From: an uncultured Lachnospiraceae bacterium
GTDB lineage: Bacteria > Bacillota > Clostridia > Lachnospirales > Lachnospiraceae
Direction: 5' to 3'
Assembly: GCA_947644545.1 (NCBI GenBank)
Contig: CANRZW010000001.1
Span: 1-64,000 of the forward strand
Length of the DNA stretch: 64,000 nt
This document shows positions 45,221 through 53,368 of the stretch, piece after piece; positions within the stretch are counted from its first letter, which is position 1; every line of letters starts with the position of its first letter. The notes below the pieces were generated by a model. The model made no database searches. It was not told where the DNA came from and saw nothing but the letters and a program-made list of their open reading frames with translations. Both the position numbers and the translations under genes were made by a program.

Positions 45221-46327
45221 TCAGCGTAATACATTATCAGTATACACACCGACACCCTTACTCCGTAACAATTCTATTTTATTCTGATCATTCACAGTAT
45301 GAATAAACAAACGGATTCCATACTGACTGCAGATATCCAGAAGTTCATCGCGATAAAATCGCTCATGCATTGTGATTACATCAATATTATGAAGCATACA
45401 AAACTCCGCATATTCCTTCATTTTATCTGCTCCTCCATCATATCCTTCACAGTATAATGTAAATATATAATTGGGAAATTCATAAATTTCTTCAATTATA
45501 TCATGCATATATGCGTGATATATCTGCACCACAAAGCGATCCAAAACCTGCCTGCAATCAATCTTCTCGGCTATACTCACTAATTCTTTGAACTGTGTGA
45601 TGACCTCATCAGGTTCGACATATTTTGTATCCGTAATAATATATACCTCAGGATGTTCCTTAAGAAATACCATTATATCTTCCACTGATAAAGGCGTATA
45701 CTTCCCCATTAACTTACACCCAAAAAAGGTATCCAAAGTCGGAATATAGTCTTCTTCCCCTGACATCTCAAGGGATGTATGTGCTCTCCAAAACTCCCAA
45801 TCATGGCATGCCGCCAGTTTTGCATCTGCGGTCATAATCATATCACATTCAAATAACCTGTTTCCATTTTGATAACTATTCTCCAGCGCCTCTCTGGAAT
45901 TCGTATAATGAACATTATCAATACTTCCTAATGCATGCACTACCAAATAATCAGTATCATACCACTGTTCCCGGCTCATTCTATGTTCACGATTCAAATA
46001 AGACCCTGCATCCAATACAGCAAATGCAATCCATACAGATATTACAAGCGCTCCACCCATAACATACATCATTCTGTACTGAATGGTTTTTTTCAATACT
46101 TTATTAACAAAGAATAAAATAAAAAATACGATAAGCGTTGGCAGGAGAACCTCTTTAGCAAACAGAGATTTTTTGTTTTTCAAACCGCCTCTAAACGATT
46201 CATTTACCATCGCAAAAATCAATGTACCATAGGTCTTTTGAATCCAAACTGCTCCTGTAAGAATAAATGTCGATATCCCTGCGAATACAATCCAGATCTT
46301 ATCCTTAACCTTAAAACACGAGTTCAT
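45221..46327 (-). CDS. Membrane-anchored GDPD-like phosphodiesterase
   Basis: 368 residues from ATG 46327, preceded by GGAGGTGATC, an ideal ribosome site. Three N-terminal helices (about residues 10-100) lead to a GDPD/PI-PLC-like TIM-barrel domain: VVHALGSIDNVHYTNSREAL contains the first His with A in place of the usual R of HRG, RLFECDMIMTADAKLAACHD supplies ExD and HD, and IYIITDTKYVEPDE-like sequence (VYIITDTKYVEPDEVI) the later acidic residues. GDPD enzymes cleave glycerophosphodiesters. Lying 26 nt behind a phosphoglycerol transferase, it may trim or recycle glycerol-phosphate groups. Strongly AT-rich compared with the PGT gene 34 nt downstream. Confidence 0.78.
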   Translation of the reverse strand: MNSCFKVKDKIWIVFAGISTFILTGAVWIQKTYGTLIFAMVNESFRGGLKNKKSLFAKEVLLPTLIVFFILFFVNKVLKKTIQYRMMYVMGGALVISVWIAFAVLDAGSYLNREHRMSREQWYDTDYLVVHALGSIDNVHYTNSREALENSYQNGNRLFECDMIMTADAKLAACHDWEFWRAHTSLEMSGEEDYIPTLDTFFGCKLMGKYTPLSVEDIMVFLKEHPEVYIITDTKYVEPDEVITQFKELVSIAEKIDCRQVLDRFVVQIYHAYMHDIIEEIYEFPNYIFTLYCEGYDGGADKMKEYAEFCMLHNIDVITMHERFYRDELLDICSQYGIRLFIHTVNDQNKIELLRSKGVGVYTDNVLR

Positions 46328-46353
46328 GATCACCTCCAACTGTCATGTACCTC

Positions 46354-47916
46354 TTACTTATTTTCCCCTATTATAAAATTCTTGTAATAGTAATTCGAAT
46401 ATAAATCCAACTCTCTGTTAAATTCCTTACTCCCCATTATCTCCGGCAGCGTCTTTTGATCCGAAAATAAATTTACCCCCAAAGCCAGTCTCTCACCTTC
46501 TATATCTGCTCCAATTGCTGCCAAAATCGTGGGAAACATATCCATAACAGTAAAATCTCGGTTTCTGGTATATTCACACATTACCCCTTGGGGAAGATTA
46601 AGAAAGCAATTATAAATCTTCCGTTGATAATCGTTAATATCATCCCAGAAGTCAGCCTTCATAGACAAATGATCGCCCATTAGTATAATCGTAGTATTCT
46701 CATACCATTCCTGCTCTTTGACCCATGAAACAAACTGATCCGCCTGTCTGCTGGCGCAGGCCAACACATTCTCGTATTGCTTCGGATAATCATCCTTGCA
46801 CAGGGAGCATATATAACCGTCTCCCGGGTGTGTATCAACAGTCAGCATCATAAAGCAAAATGGTTCCTCATATTGTGCAATATCGGGCAGCTCCTGTCTT
46901 GCATATTCATAGAGCTTCTCATCCTCCATTCCCCAATATACATGATAATCCTCAGGGATAATATTATCCCTCTTTGCAGTATTATAATCCATAATACTGT
47001 AATTTCCATGTTGCTCATAAAAATCTTTACGACCGCCAAAAACCGCCTCGGATCCACACATAAAATAATTCCTGTATCCATTTTCCTCTAATACATCCCC
47101 GAGACCTTTTAATCCAGGTACAATGCTTATATAGTCACCAGCACTGTTTCCATCAACCGGCAGTTTATATGGCACTCCTGTTGCACTTGCAAATAATCCT
47201 CCCATTGTCCAGCCTGATCCGCTGGCCCTTCCTGCCCCGCCCAAATCGTCATCATCAGAAAAAAACACATTTTCTTCCGCCAGTTCAGTCAATTCAGTAA
47301 TATAATTATACTGTTTTCCACCTCCAACACTCTCAGAAGCATAAGTCGTCTCCATAGACTCCAAATAAATAACAATCAAATTCCTTTTTTGATCGGGAAA
47401 CGTAATCGAAACAGTATCTGGATCCACATACTCATCCTCGAAAATCCTGGATACTACTGATATACTCTCTACATAGGCAGGAAGACCTACTGCAACTGAC
47501 CTATCCACCACCATTACGAGCATGATCACAACTACGGTCCATAATGCAATAATCTTCACTGCCTTCATCCATCTGCCGGCACCTATTTTGAAGCGAAAAT
47601 CTTTCGCAATAATTCGAAGATTTACTTCTAAACCAAGATTTCCGGCTATCATATCACAAAGTATATAAATTATAATCCCTATCACCGAAAAGGCAGCTGA
47701 TGGATAAAAGCACTGATTAATATAATCATCCAATACCCCTGTCTCTGTTCCTTTTAACGGACTAAAGAGTTGATATACCGCAGTAGAAAGCTCGACTTCA
47801 TGAAAATTATTCATAAACCAGTTTGCAGATCTGATTAAAATAAACATTACAAAAAAAACAAAAAGCAATACTGCACTGCTAATTATCTTCCAGGCAACTT
47901 TCCCTTTTTTCATCAT
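46354..47916 (-). CDS. OpgB/LtaS-like phosphoglycerol transferase (sulfatase fold)
   Basis: 520 residues. Three N-terminal helices (about 10-135) are followed by an extracytoplasmic sulfatase-fold domain. RNLIVIYLESMETTYAS has the metal-binding Glu, GSGWTMGGLFASATGVPYK the expected threonine nucleophile in the OpgB-type GWT context, MLTVDTHPGDGYICSLC and TTIILMGDHLSMKADFWDD the Asp-His metal ligands. Such enzymes move sn-glycerol-1-phosphate from phosphatidylglycerol onto a polymer (LtaS) or glycan (OpgB, GacH). No polyglycerol-phosphate gene set is nearby, so glycan decoration is the likelier role. It overlaps the small membrane protein by 38 nt. Confidence 0.85.
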   Translation of the reverse strand: MMKKGKVAWKIISSAVLLFVFFVMFILIRSANWFMNNFHEVELSTAVYQLFSPLKGTETGVLDDYINQCFYPSAAFSVIGIIIYILCDMIAGNLGLEVNLRIIAKDFRFKIGAGRWMKAVKIIALWTVVVIMLVMVVDRSVAVGLPAYVESISVVSRIFEDEYVDPDTVSITFPDQKRNLIVIYLESMETTYASESVGGGKQYNYITELTELAEENVFFSDDDDLGGAGRASGSGWTMGGLFASATGVPYKLPVDGNSAGDYISIVPGLKGLGDVLEENGYRNYFMCGSEAVFGGRKDFYEQHGNYSIMDYNTAKRDNIIPEDYHVYWGMEDEKLYEYARQELPDIAQYEEPFCFMMLTVDTHPGDGYICSLCKDDYPKQYENVLACASRQADQFVSWVKEQEWYENTTIILMGDHLSMKADFWDDINDYQRKIYNCFLNLPQGVMCEYTRNRDFTVMDMFPTILAAIGADIEGERLALGVNLFSDQKTLPEIMGSKEFNRELDLYSNYYYKNFIIGENK

Positions 47917-48226
47917 TTGTCCTCACTACCAGTGTAATTTGAAAATACTTTTTAATTATTTCTTCTACATATGGAACCAAAACTGCCATTACGACTGCTA
48001 TCAATATGTACTTTGTGAAAAATGGAAAACTATTCAGTGCATCTGACGTTACATCCGGCATCCCCAAAGCATATGTAATCATACAGCCCGTCAAAAAAAC
48101 ATTTATCAACACATAAATTCCATATTCAAACAACACTTTTGGCGTATTCCATATACATTCAGCATTCCGTTTATGCTTTATCCAAACACTAACCATTCCT
48201 GGTATAAAAATTCCTACAATCGTCAT
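47879..48226 (-). CDS. Small three-helix membrane protein, partner of the phosphoglycerol transferase
   Basis: 115 residues with three hydrophobic segments: MTIVGIFIPGMVSVWI, FEYGIYVLINVFLTGCMITY and FTKYILIAVVMAVLVPYVEE, ending in a charged tail (RTNDEKRESCLEDN). The C-terminal 13 residues overlap the start of the LtaS/OpgB-like gene by 38 nt, implying coupled translation. I do not recognise a named family. Its place suggests a membrane partner of the transferase, in the way small proteins pair with GacH-like enzymes. It is the first gene after a 356 nt non-coding stretch. Confidence 0.6.
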   Translation of the reverse strand: MTIVGIFIPGMVSVWIKHKRNAECIWNTPKVLFEYGIYVLINVFLTGCMITYALGMPDVTSDALNSFPFFTKYILIAVVMAVLVPYVEEIIKKYFQITLVVRTNDEKRESCLEDN

Positions 48227-48582
48227 TTTTATAGATTCTCCTTTCGTATTTTACTCCGTTTCTACACTGTTTTTATCTCAGTTTCGTTAGTTCAGTATTA
48301 GCCCTTTCATTACACGACCAAAACCAACCAGTCAATGCTATATCACTTTAGAATAGCATTTTCTGGATGAATTTTCAAGATTGATATCTGTATACATAGA
48401 ATATACACATGATCGTTTTCCGAATTATGCCAAAAGGTGTCTTACCCTCTGGACATACCGGAAAAAACGAACCAAATTGTGGAGATGCCTACAGCAGAAT
48501 GACCCTTAATGAATACGGAGATGTGATCTTTGAACGCATTTTCTGGATTTTAACTGTTTCTACGATCCTCCATCGTAACGAT
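48227..48582. other. Intergenic region of 356 bp with a 13-nt direct repeat and an inverted repeat
   Basis: No convincing gene on the minus strand. The stretch separates the GC-richer Wzy gene at 48583 from the AT-rich phosphoglycerol module, so a promoter for the latter is expected here. I see only weak -35/-10 matches (TTGACT on the minus strand near 48333 without a well-spaced -10). An 8-bp inverted repeat AATGCTAT/ATAGCATT (48334-48341, 48353-48360, 11-nt loop) and two copies of GCATTTTCTGGAT exactly 180 nt apart are present. A plus-strand reading frame (48409 on) includes GKNEPNCGDAYSRMTLNEYG, possibly a gene remnant. Confidence 0.5.
48356..48548. repeat. 13-nt direct repeat pair (GCATTTTCTGGAT)
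   Basis: The same 13 bases occur at 48356-48368 and 48536-48548, 180 nt apart, within the intergenic stretch next to a composition change. Such short direct repeats can be left by recombination, insertion or deletion, and could mark the join of the phosphoglycerol module. A chance match in AT-rich DNA is possible. Confidence 0.6.
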
Positions 48583-49833
48583 TCAGCCTTCGCCTTCCTC
48601 CTGCCGGCAGAGCCCGTCCCGGACCGCATAACTGCCTCCCATCATCATAAGCAGAAAGTTTCTTCCGATATATACAGAGATCAAATGGGCCTCCACCACG
48701 GTGTAGACCGCCAGTACCGTAAACACCACGAGACCGCAGGCATCCCTGCGCTTATAAAGTTTCCGGAGGAATACAAGCTGCGCCGCCAGATAGAGGATAC
48801 CCGGCACGATTCCATAGCGGTAGAATAACTTGACCCACCCCATATCAAAATAGTGATCCATATTACCCTGGCTGGAAAATGCCGACCAGGTATGGATCAT
48901 CCCGTCATTGTTCTCGCTGTCCGTCAAAGATACGATTCTGCCGCTGATATAACTGTCAATCTTCTCAAGCGCCACAATATGCCCGTTATCTCGCGGATTA
49001 TTATGAAAGAACGCATTCCACCTCGCATCTCTGACCCGCTGGGCACACACCGCCGCATCGACGGAAAACCCGATACACAGCAGGAAAACCAGCAAACCGC
49101 ACAGATACGCCAGCCAATTCTTACGCAGGAATCTGACATAAGTCATCACACAGGCGCCGGCAAGAAAGACCGCCGTGATTAACATACTGGTCCTGGATCC
49201 CGCAAGCCGATACACTCCTGCATTAATCAGCATCAACAACAGGTACAGATACCATTTCATCTGTGCAAAGTACACATACACCCCCATGATCACCAGCATC
49301 AGAAACATGCAGGACAAAGCATTGGGATGCCCCATGCCAAGCGTATATCTGGTTTCTTTCGCTGCCTCAACACCCACATACACGGTTGTCTCCGGGCCCT
49401 GCCGTCCATATGTCTGTGTCAGGCTGACCTCACCGTAAACTCCGGTCACTGCCAGAAGGACAATGACCATACAGCCCGCCAGCGTCACGTAGAAAGCATA
49501 TTTCATCATCTGTCTGAGCGGAATATCCTTGCATGCCGCCACAAAGGTGACGATACGGATCAGATCGTTAGCGCCCGTCACCCGGTATGAGACCACGGCC
49601 AGCAGCTCTGACAGCAGCAGCACACACCATTCCTTCCCCGTGTACTTTGTCAGCAGCAGTTTCAGAAAGAAAAACACAAAAGTGATCTGGAACAGTCTGC
49701 CCTCGGCCGGGTTGATAAAATCGCTCTTGTCAACCACAACGATCAAAAGTTCTATGGTCAGTCCCGCATAAAAAAGATACCACGGCAATCTGCTCTTCCG
49801 AAGATTGCGATAGAATTCCACCATCGTATCCAT
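48583..49833 (-). CDS. Second O-antigen polymerase/ligase-like membrane protein
   Basis: 416 residues, about ten helices. ETRYTLGMGHPNALSCMFLM with the HPN motif and LLMLINAGVYRLAGSRTSML with the SRT motif match Firmicute Wzy-type polymerases and resemble the layout in the protein at 34032, though the two are not closely alike. A loop with DARWNAFFHNNPRDNGHIVA lies outside the membrane. The start at 49833 has AGGG upstream; 49824 is an in-frame alternative. It follows the GT17 gene by 12 nt and precedes a 356 nt gap. It may polymerise a second repeat unit, made by the 48.6-62.7 kb genes. Confidence 0.75.
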   Translation of the reverse strand: MDTMVEFYRNLRKSRLPWYLFYAGLTIELLIVVVDKSDFINPAEGRLFQITFVFFFLKLLLTKYTGKEWCVLLLSELLAVVSYRVTGANDLIRIVTFVAACKDIPLRQMMKYAFYVTLAGCMVIVLLAVTGVYGEVSLTQTYGRQGPETTVYVGVEAAKETRYTLGMGHPNALSCMFLMLVIMGVYVYFAQMKWYLYLLLMLINAGVYRLAGSRTSMLITAVFLAGACVMTYVRFLRKNWLAYLCGLLVFLLCIGFSVDAAVCAQRVRDARWNAFFHNNPRDNGHIVALEKIDSYISGRIVSLTDSENNDGMIHTWSAFSSQGNMDHYFDMGWVKLFYRYGIVPGILYLAAQLVFLRKLYKRRDACGLVVFTVLAVYTVVEAHLISVYIGRNFLLMMMGGSYAVRDGLCRQEEGEG

Positions 49834-49845
49834 CCTTTCCCTATC

Positions 49846-50784
49846 CTATGTCGCTTTCTTCAGGCGCGCCGCTGCGCCATGCACTCTGCGCAGGAAACGC
49901 AGTCCTGCCAGCTTCATCTTCTTACACCAGATCCCCATCCTGCCAATCTTCGGCGCGATCAGAAACGCATACTCTTCCTGATGCTCCCGCAGATATGCCG
50001 GATAACTCTCGTCAATGGGTACGCGCACGAACCGGGCGTTCCTGCCAAAAATATCCTCACCGCACAGCAGCCTGTCCACGGCTTCATTTAAATAACGGGA
50101 CTTATTATATTCCTGATGGGCTGCCGCCTGTACCTTGACGCCGATCCGCTTCGCTACGTCCCGGTCACCGCCCATATAGCCGAAATGCCAGCCACCGTCC
50201 GCCACTCGCACGCTTCTGGGATCTTCCGGCGACACTTCCCGCAGATACACGATTCCTTCTTCGGGAAGACTGCCAAAGCTGCATATTTTCGTGCCCAGCC
50301 ACTGCTTATGCGCTACCCCTGGGAACTCTCCGGTGATGGACAACAGGTTGCCCGAAATCTCTTCCATATTTAGAAAGCAGTAAAACATCCGCTGCGCCAG
50401 ATGATAAATCTTCGTCGGATCAAACTGTGCCAGAATCTTCTGCAGAGTTTCGGGCCTCGGAATCTCATCCACATCACTGAAAATAACGATATCATCCGCT
50501 TTACAGCCCGCCATACCCCGGATCAGCTGGTTCTTCTGGAACTTGTCCCTCTCATGGGTCGTTACTTTGTCGAGCGGCGAATTGTCCACTGCGATATAGA
50601 CGATCTTATCCTCAAACTCCCGGAACATCTCCCGGTTATCTGCAAAGATCATCTCCTTCGGCTCCCCGGAAAAGGTCACCGTAGACTCCTCCAGCACGAA
50701 TTTGTCCACATAAGGAGCCATAATCTGCATTCTAAGCTTTAGAATATCGAGTTCATTGAAAAAAGGGATACAATCATAAATCAT
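49846..50784 (-). CDS. GT17 family glycosyltransferase (beta-1,4-GlcNAc transferase-like)
   Basis: 312 residues from ATG 50784 (AGGA upstream); a longer reading to 50919 would run through the DUF5672 gene. The start MIYDCIPFFNELDILKLRMQ is the GT17 signature, followed by FVLEESTVTFSGEPKEMIFA, NQLIRGMAGCKADDIVIFSD and SDVDEIPRPETLQKI, whose DVDE is the metal-binding region. VADGGWHFGYMGGDRDVAKR is another conserved block. In animals the family includes the bisecting GlcNAc transferase; bacterial members occur in capsule clusters with unknown donors. It sits 23 nt behind DUF5672 and 12 nt ahead of the Wzy-like gene. Confidence 0.85.
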   Translation of the reverse strand: MIYDCIPFFNELDILKLRMQIMAPYVDKFVLEESTVTFSGEPKEMIFADNREMFREFEDKIVYIAVDNSPLDKVTTHERDKFQKNQLIRGMAGCKADDIVIFSDVDEIPRPETLQKILAQFDPTKIYHLAQRMFYCFLNMEEISGNLLSITGEFPGVAHKQWLGTKICSFGSLPEEGIVYLREVSPEDPRSVRVADGGWHFGYMGGDRDVAKRIGVKVQAAAHQEYNKSRYLNEAVDRLLCGEDIFGRNARFVRVPIDESYPAYLREHQEEYAFLIAPKIGRMGIWCKKMKLAGLRFLRRVHGAAARLKKAT

Positions 50785-50807
50785 TTCTCTGTTCCTGTCG
50801 CTTCCTG

Positions 50808-51557
50808 TTATCTGAATCTGCGCCAGAACAACATCGGCCTGACCAGATCCTTTACCTTCTGCCACCTGACTTTCCACGGATTCACAAATTTCGGATACTG
50901 CGCATTCCTGCCCCTCCATTTATGGAACAAAAACGGCGCCTCCACATCCATGATCTCCGGTATCATATGCTCATGTCCGAAATACTTTGCCACCTCGATC
51001 GGCGCGAACTTCATTCCCGCTTCCTCGATCACATTCTTATACTGACAGCATAAAAACGTGTCCTCGTTATAGTCTCCATCCACGTTCTTCTCCCATTTAA
51101 GACCTGCCTGTTTCGGAAAATCAAGCAGCCGCCTGCTGCGGATAGAAACGCTGTTGCCCACACGGCAGATCTGTCCTTTCGCATCCCGGTAAGAGTGATC
51201 ATTTTCCGGAAGCGGCCACGGAGAACCGATATAATCATAGGCGAGAAACTCTTCCCGCCAGCTCTCCGGGTGGACTACAAAGCCGTCTGCATGAACGAGG
51301 AGAATATAATCCGTGTGTATGTGTTCCCCCAGCTCATATACCATCTTATAATTAAACTTATCAATATCGTCCAACCGGGAAGTATGAGAATAACGTATGC
51401 TATTTGGAAGCATCCACGGTTTTCTGTGCGTGATGAGCACAACGTCACCGAAATCGATCTGCCGCATACTGTACTCCATCGCCTTGATCGTCTCATACAA
51501 ATTTACGCTTGTCATCGCTGCCAGTGTTACATTCGGCAGCTTAAGTCTATCTCCCAT
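50808..51557 (-). CDS. DUF5672 family putative glycosyltransferase
   Basis: 249 residues from ATG 51557, with GGGAGGG and GGAAGAG upstream. PNVTLAAMTSVNLYETIKAM starts the family domain; YILLVHADGFVVHPESWREE, YDYIGSPWPLPENDHSYRD, VGNSVSIRSRRLLDFPKQ and GDYNEDTFLCCQYKNV follow. HADG resembles a DxD-type site and NED a catalytic acid. DUF5672 proteins occur widely in capsule and O-antigen clusters and are thought to be GT-A transferases; activity is not known to me. A 134 nt gap separates it from the DUF6056-like gene upstream, and GT17 follows after 23 nt. Confidence 0.8.
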   Translation of the reverse strand: MGDRLKLPNVTLAAMTSVNLYETIKAMEYSMRQIDFGDVVLITHRKPWMLPNSIRYSHTSRLDDIDKFNYKMVYELGEHIHTDYILLVHADGFVVHPESWREEFLAYDYIGSPWPLPENDHSYRDAKGQICRVGNSVSIRSRRLLDFPKQAGLKWEKNVDGDYNEDTFLCCQYKNVIEEAGMKFAPIEVAKYFGHEHMIPEIMDVEAPFLFHKWRGRNAQYPKFVNPWKVRWQKVKDLVRPMLFWRRFR

Positions 51558-51691
51558 CTCTTCCGCCCTCCCGGAACAATCTCTCTTAACCCATACCGGC
51601 CTGCACAACCCCTAGAATCCTGACTATCCTATATCCTATATTCTGCATTCTTTTGCAGCCATTAATTTCTATCGTTATGAAACATACGTTA

Positions 51692-53275
51692 TTATTCTAC
51701 AATTCTCACATAAGCCTTATGATAATACTGTGACACCGCCAGATTCAGCCAGTTCCCGGCTTCTTCCGTAAGATCATTGAAATCAAAAAGCGCCGGGCGG
51801 GCGGAATAGGGTTTGAGCTCCACATCCACAATATCCTCATCAATATAGATCTCGTGCCGTTCCATCGCCTCCTGATAGAAGGTCTCTGCATCCCCGTTTA
51901 CAAGCGACCGCATGGCAGACACACTCGTATACGTATTCTTATCAGCGGTGCAGACCCACATCATCATGACAAGCAGGAAACAGACTGCCGTCATCCTGCC
52001 CCCTGTCTTTTCCAGAAACAATCCAAAGACTTCACCGGCTGACAGGCGCTGTGCGTCTACCGCCCGGCCCTGGGAGCCGTTTTCCGCCGCAAAAATCTTT
52101 GCCATGTCATTTTTATGCGCAAAATATCCCAACCAATAAGCCGTGACCATGATCAAACCCAAATAATATACCATCTGAATGATGTTGTCTATCCTCGATA
52201 ACCCCACCATACCGATCGCATACAGCGTCGGTGTAAACATGGCGGACAAAAGGCAGATTGCTCCTGCCGTCACCCATACGGGATGCCTGAACTTCTTATC
52301 CGATGCTTTGACGATCTTCCACAACACGGGCAGAAGCAGCAGCCAGACTAAGATCACAAAGGGCGTGGTCCAGCGGATTATAAATGCAACTGCATTATAG
52401 AAAGACAAAGCAATTGCCGCTGCCGCAGAATACCCCTCATCCATATCCAAACTGCTCCGCTGCGCATTTCCCGGCGCCAGCGCATTAAACAGGAAACCGA
52501 CACTGCCCGTAATCAAGGGGATCACCGTCACCAGAAGCTTCTTCCGGTTAACCACAGCCGCATAGAGAACCAGAAGCACCATAACAATCTGTGCCTGCAG
52601 CGCCGTTACCAGATTTCCTCCGCCCACAATAATCGACAGAACCACCCCGATACCGCAGCAAAGCGCTTCAACTGACTTCTTCTGCGTCCACAATCCTGCC
52701 GAGACCGCTGCCAGACAAAAGAACCAGACAGACTGCATCAGCACATAATGTGTTGCGCCGTTATACCAATAGATTCCCTCAAAGGGAGCTTCCAATACCT
52801 GGTAGAACAGAAACAGCAATGCAAACATGACGAACGCGCTGCTCGTCCGGTCTGCACCCAGCCATTTATGCAGGATATGCTTTCCCAATACAAAGGTGGA
52901 CGACGCAAACATGCCGATCATGATAATTGGTACGGTCCACGCTGCCCCATAATGAAAGTTCATGGGACAAAGCGACATCAGGAAACAGGAAATATAAGTT
53001 CCCTGCCAGTTCCGATAATTATCCATATTCTGTTCCCAAGCCGCCTTAACCGCTTCTTTTACGGATCCCGTAGCCATCCACGCATCATGTACCCGCACAC
53101 CGTAATCATAGTCATCGACACACATCACGTTATACCTGCCCAGCCACAACAGAGGAATCAGGGACACTAACAAAAGCACACCTGCGCACACCGTCATCCT
53201 CTTCATGGGGATCCTGTCCACGCGCTCTCCCATCCAGCTCTCTAATTGCCGTAGCTTCCGCATTGCCTTATCCAT
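51692..53275 (-). CDS. Polytopic membrane protein, DUF6056-like
   Basis: 527 residues, about 11 helices. The first extracytoplasmic loop has VMCVDDYDYGVRVHDAWMAT, then DNYRNWQGTYISCFLMSLCP; the DDY...WQGTY pattern is that of DUF6056-like proteins found in surface-polysaccharide loci. The acidic first loop and overall shape resemble GT-C transferases. The last ~100 residues are extracytoplasmic (YTSVSAMRSLVNGDAETFYQ and after). It stands between GT11 (93 nt) and DUF5672 (134 nt), with wider gaps than most genes here, so it may be a separate unit. Function unknown; a lipid-phosphate-sugar-dependent transferase is a guess. Confidence 0.65.
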   Translation of the reverse strand: MDKAMRKLRQLESWMGERVDRIPMKRMTVCAGVLLLVSLIPLLWLGRYNVMCVDDYDYGVRVHDAWMATGSVKEAVKAAWEQNMDNYRNWQGTYISCFLMSLCPMNFHYGAAWTVPIIMIGMFASSTFVLGKHILHKWLGADRTSSAFVMFALLFLFYQVLEAPFEGIYWYNGATHYVLMQSVWFFCLAAVSAGLWTQKKSVEALCCGIGVVLSIIVGGGNLVTALQAQIVMVLLVLYAAVVNRKKLLVTVIPLITGSVGFLFNALAPGNAQRSSLDMDEGYSAAAAIALSFYNAVAFIIRWTTPFVILVWLLLLPVLWKIVKASDKKFRHPVWVTAGAICLLSAMFTPTLYAIGMVGLSRIDNIIQMVYYLGLIMVTAYWLGYFAHKNDMAKIFAAENGSQGRAVDAQRLSAGEVFGLFLEKTGGRMTAVCFLLVMMMWVCTADKNTYTSVSAMRSLVNGDAETFYQEAMERHEIYIDEDIVDVELKPYSARPALFDFNDLTEEAGNWLNLAVSQYYHKAYVRIVE

Positions 53276-53368
53276 AGATCATCCGCCCGCTTTCTCTTCC
53301 TCACGCCCGCCGCCGCAAAATCGTTCAGCCGCCTTCCCTGTTACATCGTTGACTTCTGCCCCTGTCCT

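Noticed and set aside
48409-48828. Plus-strand frame considered as a full gene
   Set aside because: Its second half is opposite the Wzy-like gene and loses protein character after about codon 57; no ribosome site. The first part is kept only as a possible remnant.
50785-50919. Longer N-terminus for the GT17 protein
   Set aside because: The extra 45 residues come from the DUF5672 gene in another frame; the family start MIYDCIPFFNE has its own AGGA site.
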